A stretch of 64,000 bases of DNA from Flavihumibacter fluvii (GTDB lineage Bacteria; Bacteroidota; Bacteroidia; Chitinophagales; Chitinophagaceae): positions 4,302,001 through 4,366,000 of the forward strand of contig NZ_CP092333.1 of NCBI RefSeq assembly GCF_018595675.2, in the 5' to 3' direction. Positions 1 through 8,449 of the stretch are shown one piece after another; positions within the stretch are counted from its first letter, which is position 1; each line of letters begins with the position of its first letter. The notes beneath the pieces were generated by a model that saw only the letters and a program-made list of their open reading frames with translations, ran no database searches and had not been told where the DNA came from. A program made the position numbers and the translations under genes.

Positions 1-35
1 CAATCAAAAAATCAATAAAAGCATAACGGAATCCG

Positions 36-1379
36 ATGAGACTATTGCAGCATGCAGCTATCGCTTTAATATTTATTATGATGAACAGCGTGACCGGAAG
101 TGCACAGGATAAAAAAATCGTTGCCCAATATTATAATTCGGGCTTTGCCATTGGGCATGATACTTATAATGCCATATCAGCAGCCAGCAATGGAAAAATA
201 TATTATGTGTTGAGTTCCCAGTCGATAGATACTGGTGGGATGATGTATTCCTTTGACCCGGGAACAGGAAAGGTTGACTTCTGTGGAGATATCACAGAGG
301 CCTGTGGTGAAAAAGGCACCCGCGCCATTTCACAGGGAAAGAGTCATGTTCGTTTCGTTGAATCTGCAGGCAAGTTGTATTTCGCAACGCATGCAGGGTT
401 TTATTCTATGGTGGATGGCATGGAGAAAATGGGAATCCCGCCGGCGGGGTATAAACCCTACCCCGGCGGGCATTTCCTCTCCTATGACCTAAAGTCGGGC
501 AAGTTTGAAAACCTGGGTATCGCACCCCATAACGAAGGCATCCTTACCATGAATATGGATACCGTTAGGGGCATGATTTACGCCATCACCTGGCCTACAG
601 GTTATTTCATTACGTATGACCTGAAAACAAAACAGGTTAAAGACCTGGGACCTGTTTCAGGGGAAGGCGAGAATGGTGCCGGCACTGCCTTTCGAACCCT
701 GTGCCGGGCAATTGCGATCAATCCGCTTACTGGCCATGCTTACCTGACCAATTCAGAAGGGGCGATTTTGCAGTACACACCCGGAACTGGTAAACTGGTG
801 AAAATTGAAGAAGATATGAAGAAGGATTATTTCGGTTTGTATGATCCTTCATCACCGGGACATATGGGATATAACTGGCGGCAAATCGATTGGAGCCCGG
901 TGGACCAATCCTTTTACGGCGTACACGGCAATTCAGGTTATTTGTTCAGGTTCGATCCTGCTGCAGAAAGAATTACTGTCCTGGATCGCATTACATCGAA
1001 AGTATCGAAGGAATCCGGCATGTTCGACCAGTTTAGTTATGGGTACCTTGGTTTTATCCTGGGGCCGGATAAACGCACTTTGTACTACCTGACAGGGGCC
1101 CCGATCTATGACCAGGGCAAACGTGTAAAAGGTAAGGACCGCACGGCTATGGGGGAGGCAAAGGGACTGGAAGACCTGCATTTGATCACCTATGATACCA
1201 GGACCAATACCTATACTGATAACGGGGCAATCTTTTATCCGGATGGCCAGCGGCCATTATATGTCAATTCTATTGCAGTGGGCAAGGATGGCACAGTGTA
1301 CACACTGGCGAGGGTAACCGAAAAGGGTGCCACCCGTACAGACCTGGTTAGAATACCGCATAAGCTGGTCAAAAAATAA
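36..1379 (+). CDS. Secreted beta-propeller-like protein
   Basis: A 447-residue protein with an N-terminal signal peptide (hydrophobic stretch about residues 8-20, followed by GSAQD). The body repeats blades of the type 'YSFDPGTGKV', 'LSYDLKSGKF', 'ITYDLKTKQV', 'LQYTPGTGKL', 'FRFDPAAERI' and 'ITYDTRTNTY', which is what SMP-30/NHL/quinoprotein-like propellers look like. No catalytic motif is recognisable, so it may bind a ligand or be an unassigned hydrolase. It is followed after 10 nt by the ceramidase-like gene and probably shares an operon with it and with the Gfo/Idh/MocA gene. Fold assignment is inference from the repeats; the function is unknown. Confidence 0.75.
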   Translation: MRLLQHAAIALIFIMMNSVTGSAQDKKIVAQYYNSGFAIGHDTYNAISAASNGKIYYVLSSQSIDTGGMMYSFDPGTGKVDFCGDITEACGEKGTRAISQGKSHVRFVESAGKLYFATHAGFYSMVDGMEKMGIPPAGYKPYPGGHFLSYDLKSGKFENLGIAPHNEGILTMNMDTVRGMIYAITWPTGYFITYDLKTKQVKDLGPVSGEGENGAGTAFRTLCRAIAINPLTGHAYLTNSEGAILQYTPGTGKLVKIEEDMKKDYFGLYDPSSPGHMGYNWRQIDWSPVDQSFYGVHGNSGYLFRFDPAAERITVLDRITSKVSKESGMFDQFSYGYLGFILGPDKRTLYYLTGAPIYDQGKRVKGKDRTAMGEAKGLEDLHLITYDTRTNTYTDNGAIFYPDGQRPLYVNSIAVGKDGTVYTLARVTEKGATRTDLVRIPHKLVKK

Positions 1380-1389
1380 ACAGGATCGT

Positions 1390-3558
1390 ATGAAAAAAAT
1401 CTGTGGCATTTGCTGTCTTTTCCTGGCCCTGGTCCAGCTAAGTTTTGGACAAAATAAAACAGCTGAAATACCGATCAGGGCTGGCGTGGGAACTGTTGAT
1501 ATTACACCGCAGATGCCGTTTTGGCTGACTGGCTATGCTGCAAGGAAAACACCGGGTACGGGTGTATTGCATCCCATTTGGGCTAAGGCGTTGGTGATCG
1601 AACAGGATGCCAATAGCCGCATTATCATAGTTACTGTTGATGTGCTTGGACTCTCGCATGAAATCGTCACTGATGTATTTAATGCGGCACATGAAAAATA
1701 TGGTATACGGCGCTCGCAGTTATTATTGAATTCTTCGCATACACATTCCGGTCCGATGATCTGGCCCTGCCTTGAAGTGATCTATGATTTCTCTGCAGAA
1801 GACCAGGGAAGAATTGCGGAATACAACCAGCAATTGGCCAAACGTATTATTGCTGCGATCGATACCGCTATGGCAGGACTTGCTCCTGCCAGGTTATACA
1901 GCGGGCATGGGGAAGCCGGTTTTGCGATCAACCGCCGCAACGACATTCACCCTAATGGCCCGGTTGATCATGATGTGCCTGTTCTAAAAGTGGAAACCAT
2001 TGGTAAGGGGATGAAAGCGGTCTTGTTTGGTTATGCCTGCCACAACACCACGCTGGTGGATGATAATTTCCTGGTCAATGGCGACTATGCCGGATTTGCA
2101 CAAAAGAAACTGGAAGCAGATTTTCCGGGTGTAACCGCCATGTTTTTAATGGGCTGTGCGGGCGACCAGAACCCTTCACCACGGGGCACCGCTGCTATTG
2201 CCGGGCAGCATGGCAATTCCCTGGCTGCTGCAGTAACAAAGACCTTGAAAGGAGCCATGAAACCGGTACTGGCACCGATACGTACAGATTATAACCGGGT
2301 GTTCCTGGCTTTCCAGCCGGTTGACCTGAAGCGCTACCAGGAAGAAATCAGGAGTACAGACCGTTTTTTGCAACGCAGGGCTAAACTGATGCTGGATGCT
2401 TATAACAAAGGCTGGTCGGTGGACAAGCTTTCTTACCCCATCCAGGCTGTCAGGTTCAATAAGGATTTTACCATCTTGGGCCTAAGTGATGAAGTGGTCG
2501 TGGATTATTCCTTGCTGTATAAAAAAATGTTTCCCGAAGAAAACCTTTATGTAGCCGGGTATTGCAGTGATGTGCAATGTTATATTCCATCGAAAAGGAT
2601 CTTGCAGGAAGGCGGCTATGAAGGCAATGAAAGCATGATCTATTATGGGCAGCCCGGCCCCTTCGCTGCAGATGTTGAAGACAGGGTTACCAAAACAGTG
2701 CTGCAGGTAATGCGCAATGTGGGTGTCGAAAAGATCACACTGCCAAATGAACAGCCTGCGGCTGCAAATTTGAAAGGCACACTGGGCACCTACGCATTTC
2801 CACCGCTGTTGCCCAATGGTGAAGTGGATGGACAAAAACTGGTAGCCCAGTTGAAAGACATCCATGCAAATACCTATCACTGGCTGGCCTGGGGAAAACA
2901 ATCTGACCTTGCAGCCTTTAAGAAATTCATTCCCCTGGCACGTAATGCCGGCATTAAACTTTGGATCACCCTGGTGCCACCATCAGAAGCGCCACCCTTT
3001 GCCCGGGATTTTTCAGAGCCTTACAAACTCGACTACCTCAAGTGGGCAGAAGAGCTCGCGAAACTAAGCCTGCAGGAACCGACCCTGGTGGCCTGGAGCA
3101 TTGATGATTTCGTGCATAACCTGGACCTGTTCACACCGGCGTATATGCGAAAAATGATCGGAAAGGTAAGAGCTATCAATCCCAAACTGGCCTTCATTCC
3201 CTGTGCCTATTATGAACAGGTGACGCCGAAATTCGCAGTTGACTATGCAGAATTCATGGAAGGGATTTTATTCCCCTACCGCAATGAATCTATTGTTGCC
3301 AACCTTGATGACGCCAGTACAGCTGAAGCAGAAATCACCCATATCCGTGCCTTATTCGCACCGGGATTTATGATATTCATCGATATTTATGCAACAGGCC
3401 ATAGTGCCTATGGAGAAAGTAGTGCGGCCTATGTAGAAGAACTGATCAGGGCAGGCCGCAAATCTGCTGACGGAGTAATGATTTATTGCCACCAGGATCC
3501 CGCAAAATATCCGGAGAAATACCAGGTGCTTCGCAAGGGTTTTGCTGCAAAACCCTGA
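1390..3558 (+). CDS. Neutral ceramidase-like N-terminal domain fused to a TIM-barrel-like domain
   Basis: The ATG at 1390 gives 722 residues beginning MKKICGICCLFL, a good signal peptide. The frame is open further upstream to 1327, but that would overlap the preceding gene. Residues about 30-445 match the neutral/alkaline non-lysosomal ceramidase N-terminal family: GVGTVDITP near the start, SSHTHSGP (about 115-122), GYACHNTT (about 215-222), LSDEVVVDY, and GYCSDVQCYIPS. In the family the conserved His, Glu and Tyr residues of these motifs bind zinc. From about residue 465 there is a second, different domain (about 255 residues) that reads like a TIM barrel of the putative glycosidase type (AWSIDDFVHN, VDYAEFMEGILFPY). 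Substrate unknown; ceramide, glycolipid or another amide/ester are possible. Domain one is well supported, domain two is inference. Confidence 0.75.
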   Translation: MKKICGICCLFLALVQLSFGQNKTAEIPIRAGVGTVDITPQMPFWLTGYAARKTPGTGVLHPIWAKALVIEQDANSRIIIVTVDVLGLSHEIVTDVFNAAHEKYGIRRSQLLLNSSHTHSGPMIWPCLEVIYDFSAEDQGRIAEYNQQLAKRIIAAIDTAMAGLAPARLYSGHGEAGFAINRRNDIHPNGPVDHDVPVLKVETIGKGMKAVLFGYACHNTTLVDDNFLVNGDYAGFAQKKLEADFPGVTAMFLMGCAGDQNPSPRGTAAIAGQHGNSLAAAVTKTLKGAMKPVLAPIRTDYNRVFLAFQPVDLKRYQEEIRSTDRFLQRRAKLMLDAYNKGWSVDKLSYPIQAVRFNKDFTILGLSDEVVVDYSLLYKKMFPEENLYVAGYCSDVQCYIPSKRILQEGGYEGNESMIYYGQPGPFAADVEDRVTKTVLQVMRNVGVEKITLPNEQPAAANLKGTLGTYAFPPLLPNGEVDGQKLVAQLKDIHANTYHWLAWGKQSDLAAFKKFIPLARNAGIKLWITLVPPSEAPPFARDFSEPYKLDYLKWAEELAKLSLQEPTLVAWSIDDFVHNLDLFTPAYMRKMIGKVRAINPKLAFIPCAYYEQVTPKFAVDYAEFMEGILFPYRNESIVANLDDASTAEAEITHIRALFAPGFMIFIDIYATGHSAYGESSAAYVEELIRAGRKSADGVMIYCHQDPAKYPEKYQVLRKGFAAKP

Positions 3559-3578
3559 TTGGCCACAAATAAAATTTT

Positions 3579-4946
3579 ATGCAACGCTGTTTTTATCTTG
3601 CTGCTATCCTGTTTGGTATGAATACAATGGTGCTGGCACAAAAACCGGGTTTCCAGTGCAGGCTGATCACCCTCGATCCTGCCCATTTCCATGCTGCCCT
3701 GGTGCAGAAAACCGCCTATCCGCAGGTGGATAAGTCGGTTTATGTGTACGCACCTGGAGGTAGTGCCGGATTGAAATCACACCTGGCCCTGGTGGAGTCT
3801 TATAATACCCGGACTACAGCACCTACGGCCTGGAAGGAAGAAGTGTATACCGGTGCCGATTTTTTTGACAGGATGTTGCGGGAGAAAAAAGGGAATGTGG
3901 TGGTGCTGGCTGGCAACAACCGGTCAAAAGCTGACTATATCAGCAAATCCATTGATGCAGGCCTGCATGTTTTCGCCGACAAGCCCATGGCTATTAATAC
4001 TGCCGGTTTTGAACAACTGAAAAAATCCTTTGCCCGGGCAGAATCAAAAAAGCTGTTGCTCTATGATATTATGACCGAAAGGTTCCAGGTCACCAACAGG
4101 CTGCAAAAGGAACTCTCACAGATACCGGCTGTTTTCGGGCAATTACAAAAAGGCACCACAGATGATCCTGCAGTCATTACCGAAAGTACACACCACTTTT
4201 TTAAATCGGTTTCCGGTAAGCCATTGGTGCGGCCCGGCTGGTTTTTTGACGCAGAACAGCAGGGCGATGGCATTGTTGATGTAACCACCCACCTGGTTGA
4301 CCTGGTACAATGGCAATGCTTCCCTGGCCAGGAAATTGACTATACCAGGGATATCCGTATGCTGGCTGCTAAAAGATGGCCAACAACCATGACACTTACA
4401 CAGTTCAGGGCGATCACCGGTGCAGCGGCTTTTCCGGACTTCCTTGCCAAAAACACCAGGGATTCAGTTTTACAGGTCTATGCCAACGGGGAAATGAATT
4501 ATACGATCCGTGGCGTGCATGTCAGGATTGCTGCGATGTGGAATTATGCGGCCCCCGCAGGAACCGGTGATACCCATTACGCTATGTTGAAAGGCAGCAA
4601 GGCAAAACTGATCATCAGGCAGGGAGCGGAGCAGGGTTATGTTCCGGAACTGTATATAGAACCCATCAGTACTGACCCTGGATATGAACAGCAACTCAGG
4701 AATGCCTTTACAGAACTCGAAAAACAATATCCCGGACTGGCACTGATACCTGCTGCAAATGGCTGGCAGGTAACCATACCGGCGAAGTACCGGCTCGACC
4801 ATGAAGCTACTTTTGCAGAAGTAACCAAACAATACCTTAAATACCTGGATGCCGGGAAAATACCGGCCTGGGAAAAGAAGGGCATGCTGGCTAAATATTA
4901 TACCACTACCGAAGCCCTGCGCATAGCGGTTACAACAAACCGTTAG
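3579..4946 (+). CDS. Gfo/Idh/MocA-family oxidoreductase, exported
   Basis: A 455-residue protein with an N-terminal hydrophobic segment (about residues 3-21, ending VLAQ) suggesting export. The middle carries the family's 'GLHVFADKPMAI' motif, the DKP variant of the EKP motif near the NAD(P)-binding domain, and 'GDGIVDVTTHLVDLVQW', where the conserved Asp/His of this family lies. The C-terminal half is the larger oxidoreductase domain. Such proteins in Bacteroidota act on sugars or cyclitols with NAD(P). Its 20-nt distance to the ceramidase-like gene suggests co-transcription. It converges on the next gene: the two stop codons overlap at 4943-4946. Substrate cannot be told. Confidence 0.75.
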   Translation: MQRCFYLAAILFGMNTMVLAQKPGFQCRLITLDPAHFHAALVQKTAYPQVDKSVYVYAPGGSAGLKSHLALVESYNTRTTAPTAWKEEVYTGADFFDRMLREKKGNVVVLAGNNRSKADYISKSIDAGLHVFADKPMAINTAGFEQLKKSFARAESKKLLLYDIMTERFQVTNRLQKELSQIPAVFGQLQKGTTDDPAVITESTHHFFKSVSGKPLVRPGWFFDAEQQGDGIVDVTTHLVDLVQWQCFPGQEIDYTRDIRMLAAKRWPTTMTLTQFRAITGAAAFPDFLAKNTRDSVLQVYANGEMNYTIRGVHVRIAAMWNYAAPAGTGDTHYAMLKGSKAKLIIRQGAEQGYVPELYIEPISTDPGYEQQLRNAFTELEKQYPGLALIPAANGWQVTIPAKYRLDHEATFAEVTKQYLKYLDAGKIPAWEKKGMLAKYYTTTEALRIAVTTNR

Positions 4947-7075
4947 GTAGACGGTTGCAGCACCGCATAAATTTTCAATCCTTCGAGGTTCAGTTGGATG
5001 GCTGATTTTGTTTGGCTGATTTTTTTTACCGGTACAGTGGTTTTTTGTTCACCCAGTTCCGGGCTCATCAATACCATGTCCGGCAGCTGGACCCTGCGCG
5101 TATCCAGCTCATAGGCCAGGGTGTTATCTGTGATCACCGAATCAATGTCTTTTATGAGCGGGATGCCCGATAGATCCTTGATCTCATCTGGTGTGGCAGT
5201 AAGTGCAGCATTCATGAAATGGATGACCGGCCGGCCTTTGTAGAACCTGACCCTTGCAGCCCAGCGGGTATCGCCTTTCACCTGCTTCAGCGCCGGTTCA
5301 AATTTGCCGCCCTGGATTGCCTTTTCCAATGGCGTACCATCCAGGGCAGATTCAATAAAACGGAGACGGGCATATTTTTTCTGCTGCAGGATGGCTGACA
5401 ACGGTGTCTTCCGCAGGTTCCCTTTGTGGTCGTGCGTGCCAAAAGGTAGGGCGATCCAGGCCGTACCGCCTTTGGATAAATAAGTCTGGAGGGCAGTGAA
5501 TTGCTCGTCCGATACACAGCCTGCACCATCCAGGACAAGCGGCGTTTTTTCCCTGCTCAATGCATTCGCATCCGCGAGTTCTTCCGATCGCACAAAACGG
5601 TAGCCTACATTATGTTTAACGAGTTGCGCGGCCCAGGCCTGGGAACGATCCCAATGTTCGAAACCCGCACCATCGCGCCAGCCATTTTCGCGGCAATAAT
5701 AATTATTTACCAGCCTGATCTCCACGAGGTCTTGTCCATCGCGATAATAATAGTCACTGTGTGATTTTTCCCAGTTATTGGGTTTGGTGATCACATCTTC
5801 CATTTCATAAGCATTGGCAGGATCTTCTTCCAGCCGTCCGTTCAGGGTACTGCTCCAGTTGGCTACACCCCAGAAGCGACCCAATCCCCAGCCCAGGTAA
5901 GCGCCTTTTTCAGAGAGCGCATAACTTAATGCAATGGCAGGGGCATTCCCCCTTTTTGCAGCGATATCTTTCTGGTGCAGGGCTTCGCCTTCCATCTCCA
6001 CCCAGTTCACATTCCGGATATTTGTGCCCACATTTTCCAGCATGAATATATCGAGGTAGGGAGCCATTTTTTCGAGGTCGAGGGCAACCGCATTCAGGAC
6101 GATTGGACCGGTATTGGAACAACAGGTCATCAGGGGTTTTTCGCCCAGTATTGATTTGATCAGTTTTACATGGTCGCGGATGGTATCCGATTTCATGCGC
6201 AGCCAGTCACGGTAAACCGGGTTGGCGTAATTTCCCCAGAGTAACTGGTTTTCCTGCGTTGTATCACCAAAGAAATTCTTGTCCGGGAAGGCTGGGATCT
6301 CATGGCCATAATCGCGCCGGAACCGGTCACGGCAATACTGGCAACCACAGGTGGTATTACCAGGGTAGCTGCACATATCATCTACTTCAATGCCATCGAA
6401 GGGGACTTCTTTCATCAGGCGCTGCAGGTATTTACCATGCATATCGTGGAGCCCTGGATTGTTGTGGCAGAATGCTTCATATTGGTATTGGCTGGCATAA
6501 CCGCGGCTGCCATCACGAAGATCAACTTCACACAGGTCCTGGTAGCGGTGGCCTTCGTATTGGGCATATTTTGCGGCTTCCGGTTCAGGGATCAGCAAGA
6601 CACCCAGCCGTTCAAACTTATTTACAAACAGGAAGTCAGCTTCATTCCTGGGCCGTGTAATATGGTTGCAGGAATAGTGGTCCATAAATCGGATATTATG
6701 TTTGTGCAGTTCTTCACAAACATTGTTATAATACCCGTGCAGCTGTTTGAAATAAGGCGCGAAATCGAAGCGGTTATGAAACCCGAAATTGATGGCTGTG
6801 TCGATCTGTGCTTTGGCAAAATTTTCCGCCCTGCGCTTGATCTTGTCGCGGATGCCTTTCTGTGGCCACTGGATATCCTGGATATCGCACCACCAGCTGG
6901 CTGCCCGGTTGGGAATGAAACCATCATTGCCCGGTTTAGGCTGATTGGCACCCAGGCTGTTCAAAGTAAAAAGACCACCACTATACATTGCCGACAAGGG
7001 TGACGAAATACTTAGCCCTGCCCCTGCTGTTGCTGCCAGTTGTATGAATCGCCTGCGCGTCGTTTTCCTTTCCAT
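4943..7075 (-). CDS. Tat-exported glycosidase-like protein
   Basis: A 710-residue protein starting MERKTTRRRFIQLAATAGAG, a twin-arginine (RRRF) signal. Residues about 50-430 look like a TIM-barrel glycosidase: 'FDFAPYFKQLHGYYNNV', 'VPFDGIEVDDMCSYPG' with a nearby cysteine group (TTCGCQYCRDRF), and 'APYLDIFMLENVG'. The acidic residues in 'GIEVDD' or 'MLENVG' may be catalytic (inference). The later part (about 480-580) with 'TPLVLDGAGCVSDEQFTALQTYLSKGGTAW' resembles the Rossmann-like trimerisation domain of beta-galactosidase-type enzymes, and the C-terminus is a beta domain. It is probably part of a carbohydrate-utilisation group with the convergent oxidoreductase. The exact GH family is not recognised. 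Confidence 0.6.
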   Translation of the reverse strand: MERKTTRRRFIQLAATAGAGLSISSPLSAMYSGGLFTLNSLGANQPKPGNDGFIPNRAASWWCDIQDIQWPQKGIRDKIKRRAENFAKAQIDTAINFGFHNRFDFAPYFKQLHGYYNNVCEELHKHNIRFMDHYSCNHITRPRNEADFLFVNKFERLGVLLIPEPEAAKYAQYEGHRYQDLCEVDLRDGSRGYASQYQYEAFCHNNPGLHDMHGKYLQRLMKEVPFDGIEVDDMCSYPGNTTCGCQYCRDRFRRDYGHEIPAFPDKNFFGDTTQENQLLWGNYANPVYRDWLRMKSDTIRDHVKLIKSILGEKPLMTCCSNTGPIVLNAVALDLEKMAPYLDIFMLENVGTNIRNVNWVEMEGEALHQKDIAAKRGNAPAIALSYALSEKGAYLGWGLGRFWGVANWSSTLNGRLEEDPANAYEMEDVITKPNNWEKSHSDYYYRDGQDLVEIRLVNNYYCRENGWRDGAGFEHWDRSQAWAAQLVKHNVGYRFVRSEELADANALSREKTPLVLDGAGCVSDEQFTALQTYLSKGGTAWIALPFGTHDHKGNLRKTPLSAILQQKKYARLRFIESALDGTPLEKAIQGGKFEPALKQVKGDTRWAARVRFYKGRPVIHFMNAALTATPDEIKDLSGIPLIKDIDSVITDNTLAYELDTRRVQLPDMVLMSPELGEQKTTVPVKKISQTKSAIQLNLEGLKIYAVLQPST

Positions 7076-7509
7076 ATAGTGGTGGTTTAATGTTCACTGT
7101 TCCAAATCTACTGGTTCACTTAAAGCAGGTTTTCCAATAATATGGTCAAATACTGTATTTTTTTAACATAGCGGGTACTCCGGCAACCTGGTTCGGGAAC
7201 AGGGGATAACACGGTTTGAAGCGCGTAAGAAGCGTATTTATCTTAAGGCGACCCCATGCTGCCCTGGCCCGGGAATGCAATGAAAAGCTGGAGATGATTG
7301 GTGATGACCGCAGCGGCCTGTATTTATTTGACCGTGATATCATTGTTGCCGGAGCTAAGAGTCGTTCATAAGCTGATTAACTTAGGTATACAATTAACTA
7401 GACACTAATGATTTTGAATGATTAAAAACAATTTCAGAGGCAATTTCATGCTTCCTTCAAATTTCTCCTGCCAATATTTATTGTAGTCGGACCAAATAAT
7501 GTTAATTTT
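7076..7509. other. Intergenic region with one possible gene scrap
   Basis: This 434-nt stretch lies between the start of the Tat-exported protein and the end of the barrel gene. Apart from the possible coding remnant at 7216-7371 no gene, RNA or clear terminator is visible. Promoter elements for the minus-strand glycosidase-like gene should lie at its left end but were not identified. Confidence 0.5.
7216..7371 (+). pseudogene. Possible C-terminal remnant of an unidentified gene
   Basis: Reading from 7216 the plus strand gives about 51 codons ending at the TAA at 7369-7371. The last 25 or so residues (EKLEMIGDDRSGLYLFDRD, then IIVAGAKS) have natural-looking composition and secondary-structure pattern, unlike the short out-of-frame ORFs elsewhere. 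A stop at 7207 closes it upstream and there is no plausible start. It may be the tail of a degraded gene. The family was not recognised, so this is a weak call. Confidence 0.2.
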
Positions 7510-8379
7510 TTATTTATGTGTCCAATATTTTTTCCCAAAAGAAAAAGTGGCAGTAAGAGAGGGGCCATTATACCCCCATATAAATTGGCCTGTCAGCTTT
7601 GGCTTGGTGGCATCTATTTTAACGTTTAAGCCAGAATAACCCAGGGAAAGATTTAAATACGATGCTACTCTAAATAAAAAGAAAACGGATAAAGCAACTA
7701 TCCTTCCACTTGTTTCATTCACTGTCAGTGATAAATAACTGAATTCACCGGTAATTGCAAGCCGGTCGCTTAATGCATACCCTCCCCAAATCCCTAAATT
7801 TGGTAAGGGTGCGGTAAACCCAAATTCATCTTTGGTGGTAAAAGTTCCAATAGTTGTGTCAGCACTCATTTCTGAATCGGCTTTAACAATATGGGCTCCG
7901 ATCAAAAAACCCAATTCATATTTCGGTTTTTCTATCACACTGTAACCATAAGAAAGACGATAGATTTGAGTATTGAAAATTGAATTCGCAATTGAATTCG
8001 CTAAATAGGTATTATCCCCGAAATTGATGTCCTTATTTAACCTGGTCGTTGAATACCTGTTGAACCGGTAATAGCTTAGGTCTAGCCGGGATCGCCGCTT
8101 AAGTCTGTATTGAAAATCTGCAATAAATGTTACAAAGGTTTTGTCGAAACCAAGATCATTTTCGAAATCTATTTCGGTTCCAATATTTCCACTGGTGTTG
8201 CTAACCTGTACATTGATATTGCTGATAGGCATAAAAGTGCCTGCAAATACCTGGAATTTTTCAACAAACCATGGAGCTGGATAAATTATATTATTGCGCG
8301 TTGAGTCTTTTTGTGCCGCGCAAAAATGAACTGCAAAAAAATATATGAGTATGGTGGACGATAACTTTTTCATTCTCAT
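7510..8379 (-). CDS. Outer-membrane beta-barrel protein
   Basis: A 289-residue protein with a signal peptide (MRMKKLSSTILIYFFAVHF, cleavage after CAAQ). The remainder is rich in alternating aromatic/hydrophobic strands: 'SRLDLSYYRFNRYST', 'IYRLSYGYSVIEKPKYELGFLIGAHI', 'GYALSDRLAITGEFSYLSLTV', 'SYLNLSLGYSGLNVKI'. It ends with a strand close to the C-terminus (SLTATFSFGKKYW), as in OmpA/OmpW-like barrels. No extra periplasmic domain is present. Role unknown; it may be a porin-like or structural outer-membrane protein. It follows the ABC permease gene 70 nt downstream on the opposite side of the operon order, so co-transcription is uncertain. Confidence 0.75.
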   Translation of the reverse strand: MRMKKLSSTILIYFFAVHFCAAQKDSTRNNIIYPAPWFVEKFQVFAGTFMPISNINVQVSNTSGNIGTEIDFENDLGFDKTFVTFIADFQYRLKRRSRLDLSYYRFNRYSTTRLNKDINFGDNTYLANSIANSIFNTQIYRLSYGYSVIEKPKYELGFLIGAHIVKADSEMSADTTIGTFTTKDEFGFTAPLPNLGIWGGYALSDRLAITGEFSYLSLTVNETSGRIVALSVFFLFRVASYLNLSLGYSGLNVKIDATKPKLTGQFIWGYNGPSLTATFSFGKKYWTHK

Positions 8380-8449
8380 CCGTCTTTCTTACGGAGTAAA
8401 ATTAGCTATTTGAACACTAAAAAAGTAAATATCTATAGACCCGTTCATG

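Noticed and set aside
6302-7003. Long open frame (233 codons) on the plus strand inside the Tat-exported protein gene
   Set aside because: It is antisense to a gene with a convincing Tat signal and domain pattern, and its translation shows no family motif.
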